A stretch of 48,802 bases of DNA, taken from Carboxylicivirga sp. M1479 (GTDB taxonomy: Bacteria > Bacteroidota > Bacteroidia > Bacteroidales > Marinilabiliaceae). This document shows, piece after piece, positions 46,046-48,802 of the stretch. The DNA lies in assembly GCF_007097485.1 (NCBI RefSeq), contig NZ_VKDE01000034.1, positions 1 through 48,802 of the forward strand, given 5' to 3'. The notes beneath the pieces were generated by a model that saw only the letters and a program-made list of their open reading frames with translations, was not told where the DNA came from and did no database searches. Numbering within the stretch: the stretch's first letter is position 1; every line of letters starts with the position of its first letter. Made by a program: the position numbers and the translations under genes.

Positions 46046-48271
46046 TTATACTCCTTCAACCCAAACTTCCAATTTTTGTTCAAATGCTTTTTTCAAATCC
46101 TCAATATGTCCGAATGATTCATCATCAATTCTAATATCACCTTTCGTTACGTGACCCAATATTGAGAAAGGCACCTTGCTTTTCATCATAAAGTCAACAA
46201 AATCATCTTGCTTTTCAGGCGAAACAGAAACTACTACCCTACTTTGAGACTCTCCAAAAAGGAATGCTTCTTTTCGTATTTCAGCATCTGATGTAATATC
46301 AAAACCAAACTCCAAAGGAATACTTGACTCTAACAAACTAAAGAATAGTCCACCGTTTGACACATCATGAATCGATCGAACCAATTCTTCTTTTATCATA
46401 TCATAAACTGCCCCTTGCAAGTCTTGCTCTTCAGCAGCGTCATAAAACGGAGCCGCTGATTTCTTAATGTTCAAAATACTACTTGCATACTCAGAAGAGT
46501 TAACGTCGTTACGTGACTGGCCAATTAAGAATATCATATCCCCTTTATGTCGAAAAGATAAAGTACTATGGTGTTTTTTGTCATCAACCAAACCAATCAT
46601 ACCAATAACCGGAGTAGGCGTTATTGGCTTTAACAGTCCATTTTCTGAACGTTGGTTATGAAAACTAACATTGCCACTTACTACCGGCACCTTAAAATCT
46701 TTACAAGCCTTAGTGATACCTTTCACCGAGTCCACGAATGTTCCATATACCTTTTCGTCATATGGGTTACCAAAATTCAAGCAATCAGATACGGCCAAGG
46801 GCTTAGCTCCTGCACAAACCAAGTTACGTGCAGCTTCTGCTACTGCGATTTGGGCTCCAATAAAAGCATCTGACTTCATGTAACGTGAGTTACAATCCAT
46901 AGTGGCAGCAATTGACTTATCGGAATCTTCCACATTAATAAAAGCTGCATCCGAGGGAAAATCAAAATTATCACCCTCTGTTCCATTGGGTTTATTAAAC
47001 TTATCTGTTAACCAACTTTTAGAAGTAACATTTAAGTTCGACAACATTGCCTTAACTACGTCAGGATAATGATCTGGCTCATCATAAATATCTAAATTAA
47101 TTTCTGGTGACTTTTCCTTATTTAAGGCATAATCACGATCATAAACAGGCGATTCTGATCCTAACATGCCAATATCAACAGGCAACTCAGCAACCTCTTC
47201 CTGATTATAAGTACAAACAATACGATTATCGTTACTCACATTTCCAATTACAGAAACCGCTACTTGTAAGCGCTCCAACACCTCACGAGCAGAATCTAAA
47301 TCGCTAGGTTTAATACAAATTAAAACACGTCCCCATGTTTGAGATAACAGTAAATCTTTAACCTCTAAACCCTTTTGTCGTTCAGGGATTTTATCAACAT
47401 TAAGTTGCATACCTGACTTACCACGAGCCGCCATTTCCAAAGCAGCACCAGCTACCCCCTGCGTACCAATCGACTGAATACCTATGATCTCTATTTTATC
47501 TGATAACTGAGAGATAGCTTCTTGTAATTCCTTTTCAATTGATACATCCATCATTTGTTCAATAGACACAGGTGGTGTATCTATTTCGGCAAGTATATCG
47601 GTTTCAAAAACATCGGTATCGACTCCATCCTTACCTGTTCTGGAGCCAACTATTAACACCAAATTACCATCTCCCTGAGCCACACCTCTTAATAGTTTAT
47701 CTTTAGGCACTATTCCAATAGCCATATTATTTACTATTGGTGTAGTGTTGTATCCTCGCGAGAAAAATGTTTCGCCTCCAAGAATTGGCACATCAAAACC
47801 TCTTTCAAATTCACAAATACCCTCTGCCACCTCTTCAAACAACCACCTAGCAGTATCCCTTTTACCATCGCCAAAACGTAAGGAACTTAGAAAAGCTGAT
47901 GGCTTGGCTCCCATTGAAAACACATCGCGCATCACTACCCTCAAACCAGTTAAAGCACCTAATCGGGGCTGAATAGCACACGGACTATTGTGTGATTCAA
48001 CTTTAAAAACACAAGCCTTTCCATCACCCAAATCTACAACTCCAGCATTATCATCTCCAGCTGCAACAATTACATCGTCTCCTTGCATCGGCAGAGTTGA
48101 CAACCATTTAATTGAATTTTTATAGGATGCATGTTCAGACCAAAGTCGTGAAAACAATTCTAACTCCAAAGCATTAGGATTGCGCTTCAACAGTACCTTT
48201 ATCTTATCAAATTCTTCAGAAGTCAAATCTAACTTCTCGGCCTCTTCTAATGTAGTTATTGTAGTGCTCAT
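46046..48271 (-). CDS. purL: phosphoribosylformylglycinamidine synthase, short (PurL) subunit
   Basis: A 741-residue protein of the short Bacillus-type PurL, the ATP-dependent synthetase part of the fourth step of purine synthesis. The active-site His lies in LWSEHASYK (H47); Ala follows where Cys is common. The repeated AIRS-like halves are visible (KVESHNSP and AATMDCNSRY regions). This form needs the PurQ glutaminase and PurS, neither of which is in the window. A single long PurL of about 1,230 residues is common in other Bacteroidota. Confidence 0.93.
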   Translation of the reverse strand: MSTTITTLEEAEKLDLTSEEFDKIKVLLKRNPNALELELFSRLWSEHASYKNSIKWLSTLPMQGDDVIVAAGDDNAGVVDLGDGKACVFKVESHNSPCAIQPRLGALTGLRVVMRDVFSMGAKPSAFLSSLRFGDGKRDTARWLFEEVAEGICEFERGFDVPILGGETFFSRGYNTTPIVNNMAIGIVPKDKLLRGVAQGDGNLVLIVGSRTGKDGVDTDVFETDILAEIDTPPVSIEQMMDVSIEKELQEAISQLSDKIEIIGIQSIGTQGVAGAALEMAARGKSGMQLNVDKIPERQKGLEVKDLLLSQTWGRVLICIKPSDLDSAREVLERLQVAVSVIGNVSNDNRIVCTYNQEEVAELPVDIGMLGSESPVYDRDYALNKEKSPEINLDIYDEPDHYPDVVKAMLSNLNVTSKSWLTDKFNKPNGTEGDNFDFPSDAAFINVEDSDKSIAATMDCNSRYMKSDAFIGAQIAVAEAARNLVCAGAKPLAVSDCLNFGNPYDEKVYGTFVDSVKGITKACKDFKVPVVSGNVSFHNQRSENGLLKPITPTPVIGMIGLVDDKKHHSTLSFRHKGDMIFLIGQSRNDVNSSEYASSILNIKKSAAPFYDAAEEQDLQGAVYDMIKEELVRSIHDVSNGGLFFSLLESSIPLEFGFDITSDAEIRKEAFLFGESQSRVVVSVSPEKQDDFVDFMMKSKVPFSILGHVTKGDIRIDDESFGHIEDLKKAFEQKLEVWVEGV

Positions 48272-48802
48272 AATTCAGCATTTTAGAATTGTTCTTTCTA
48301 TCAGAAACAATTTAATATACATTTGTGATGCATTGGATAAAGTAGGTTATCAATGTTGAAAGTATAAAAAATTACCCAATTACCAAACGGAAAAAAGCAT
48401 TTAAACGAGACAGTTGAGATATGTTATAGTTTTTTACACGAATCATCAATTTGCATTGATCAACGACATAAACAGACATTGTGATGAAACGAGCCATAAG
48501 GATTGCTTCACACACAGGAGCGTGATTATTTTGGCGAGTTCCATGTGGCAATAAAAAACAAAATTTAAACACATGAAACGACCATGTAAATTTAGCATCT
48601 AATTTTTCACACAGGGGAATGATAAAATTTACTTGAGAGTTCCATATGGCAAATGAAAGAAAATTATAATCATATGAAACATCCATGGCAAGTAAATTTG
48701 ACACACAGGGGGATGATTATTGGTGGGAATTCGGAACTTAGTGAATAAAAGAAGGCATGGCTAGGACAAGTAACAACATAGAGTTTGAGCAGGTCATTGA
48801 AC
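48272..48802. other. 531-bp region with no convincing gene at the right edge
   Basis: The region starts with the purL upstream sequence. A minus-strand open frame (48372-48704) is present but its translation resembles no family, and it runs across non-coding tandem repeats whose period is not a multiple of three. A plus-strand TACATTTG (48318-48325) matches the -7 box and points into the repeat region. Confidence 0.6.
48511..48720. repeat. degenerate tandem repeat, about 95 bp per unit
   Basis: Units begin with CACACAGG at 48511, 48608 and 48702 (spacings 97 and 94). Shared blocks are GAGTTCCATRTGGCAA, then CATRTGAAAC, CCATG and TAAATTT. A decayed unit to the left, from about 48479, shares ATGAAACGAnCCAT. 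The third unit breaks off near 48720. Repeats this long and imperfect are not CRISPR repeats. Confidence 0.7.

Noticed and set aside
48372-48704. minus-strand open frame of 110 codons near the right edge
   Set aside because: Its translation has no recognisable family features and it spans non-coding tandem repeats whose period (94-97 bp) is not a multiple of three.
48511-48720. possible CRISPR array
   Set aside because: Units are about 95 bp and imperfect, with no short identical repeats alternating with unique spacers, and no cas genes are present.
48511-48720. possible integron attC sites
   Set aside because: No RYYYAAC/GTTRRRY core pair is seen and no cassette gene lies between the units.

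Overview
The window looks like chromosomal DNA from an anaerobic or facultatively fermentative member of the Bacteroidota, probably a marine or free-living Bacteroidales/Marinilabiliales-type organism. The evidence is low G+C, promoters of the Bacteroidota type (TTTG, about 19 bp, TAnnTTTG), a TamL-type lipoprotein Omp85 protein, a PorT-like barrel gene next to ubiE/menG, and the Bacteroidota order rpsU - xerC-like - hpf - tRNAs - tuf - tRNA-Trp - secE - nusG - rplKAJL - rpoBC. The genus assignment is inference. Nearly all genes lie on the minus strand. Only two complete genes (16356-17033 and 41462-42229) and perhaps a gene fragment at the left edge lie on the plus strand.

Region 1 (326-16093) is a dense [FeFe]-hydrogenase locus. 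Read in the direction of transcription (right to left), it begins with set 2: a NuoE-like subunit, a short NuoF-like subunit, the catalytic subunit HydA2 and, after a terminator-like hairpin, a small [2Fe-2S] thioredoxin-like ferredoxin. Next comes a signalling block: a PAS-containing group C-like sensory hydrogenase (HydS), a SpoIIE/PP2C phosphatase, a DRTGG protein, an RsbW-like ATPase, a second divergent hydrogenase-like Fe-S protein, a second DRTGG protein, a PHP-domain protein and another histidine-kinase-type ATPase. It ends with set 1: an HndB-like ferredoxin, a full-length NuoF-like subunit, HydA1 and a NuoE-like subunit. The two catalytic sets would couple NAD(H), and probably ferredoxin, to H2 (electron bifurcation/confurcation). 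The middle block probably senses H2 or redox state and signals through phosphorylation. No STAS antagonist, sigma factor or response regulator is present, so its output is unknown. This is the most interesting part of the window.

Region 2 (16356-20390) holds a Schlafen/AlbA_2-type ATP-binding regulator, a two-gene peptidoglycan-recycling unit (NamZ-type exo-muramidase lipoprotein and a serine hydrolase of the beta-lactamase fold) and a DUF3467 protein.

Region 3 (20464-35047) is the transcription/translation core: rpoC, rpoB, rplL, rplJ, rplA, rplK, nusG, secE, tRNA-Trp, tuf, tRNA-Gly, tRNA-Tyr, hpf, a xerC-like tyrosine recombinase and rpsU. A near-perfect promoter lies upstream of tRNA-Tyr, an attenuator-like hairpin lies between rplL and rpoB, and a terminator follows rpoC.

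Region 4 (35208-48271) is mixed housekeeping: an HhH (ComEA-like) membrane protein, an NSS-family sodium symporter, class II aldolase, TamL, a SpoU-type rRNA/tRNA methyltransferase, a FAD-dependent dehydrogenase, a PorT-like barrel protein, MenG/UbiE, a TlpA-like thioredoxin and a short-type PurL. The right edge (48272-48802) carries no convincing gene, but holds a degenerate tandem repeat of about 95 bp.
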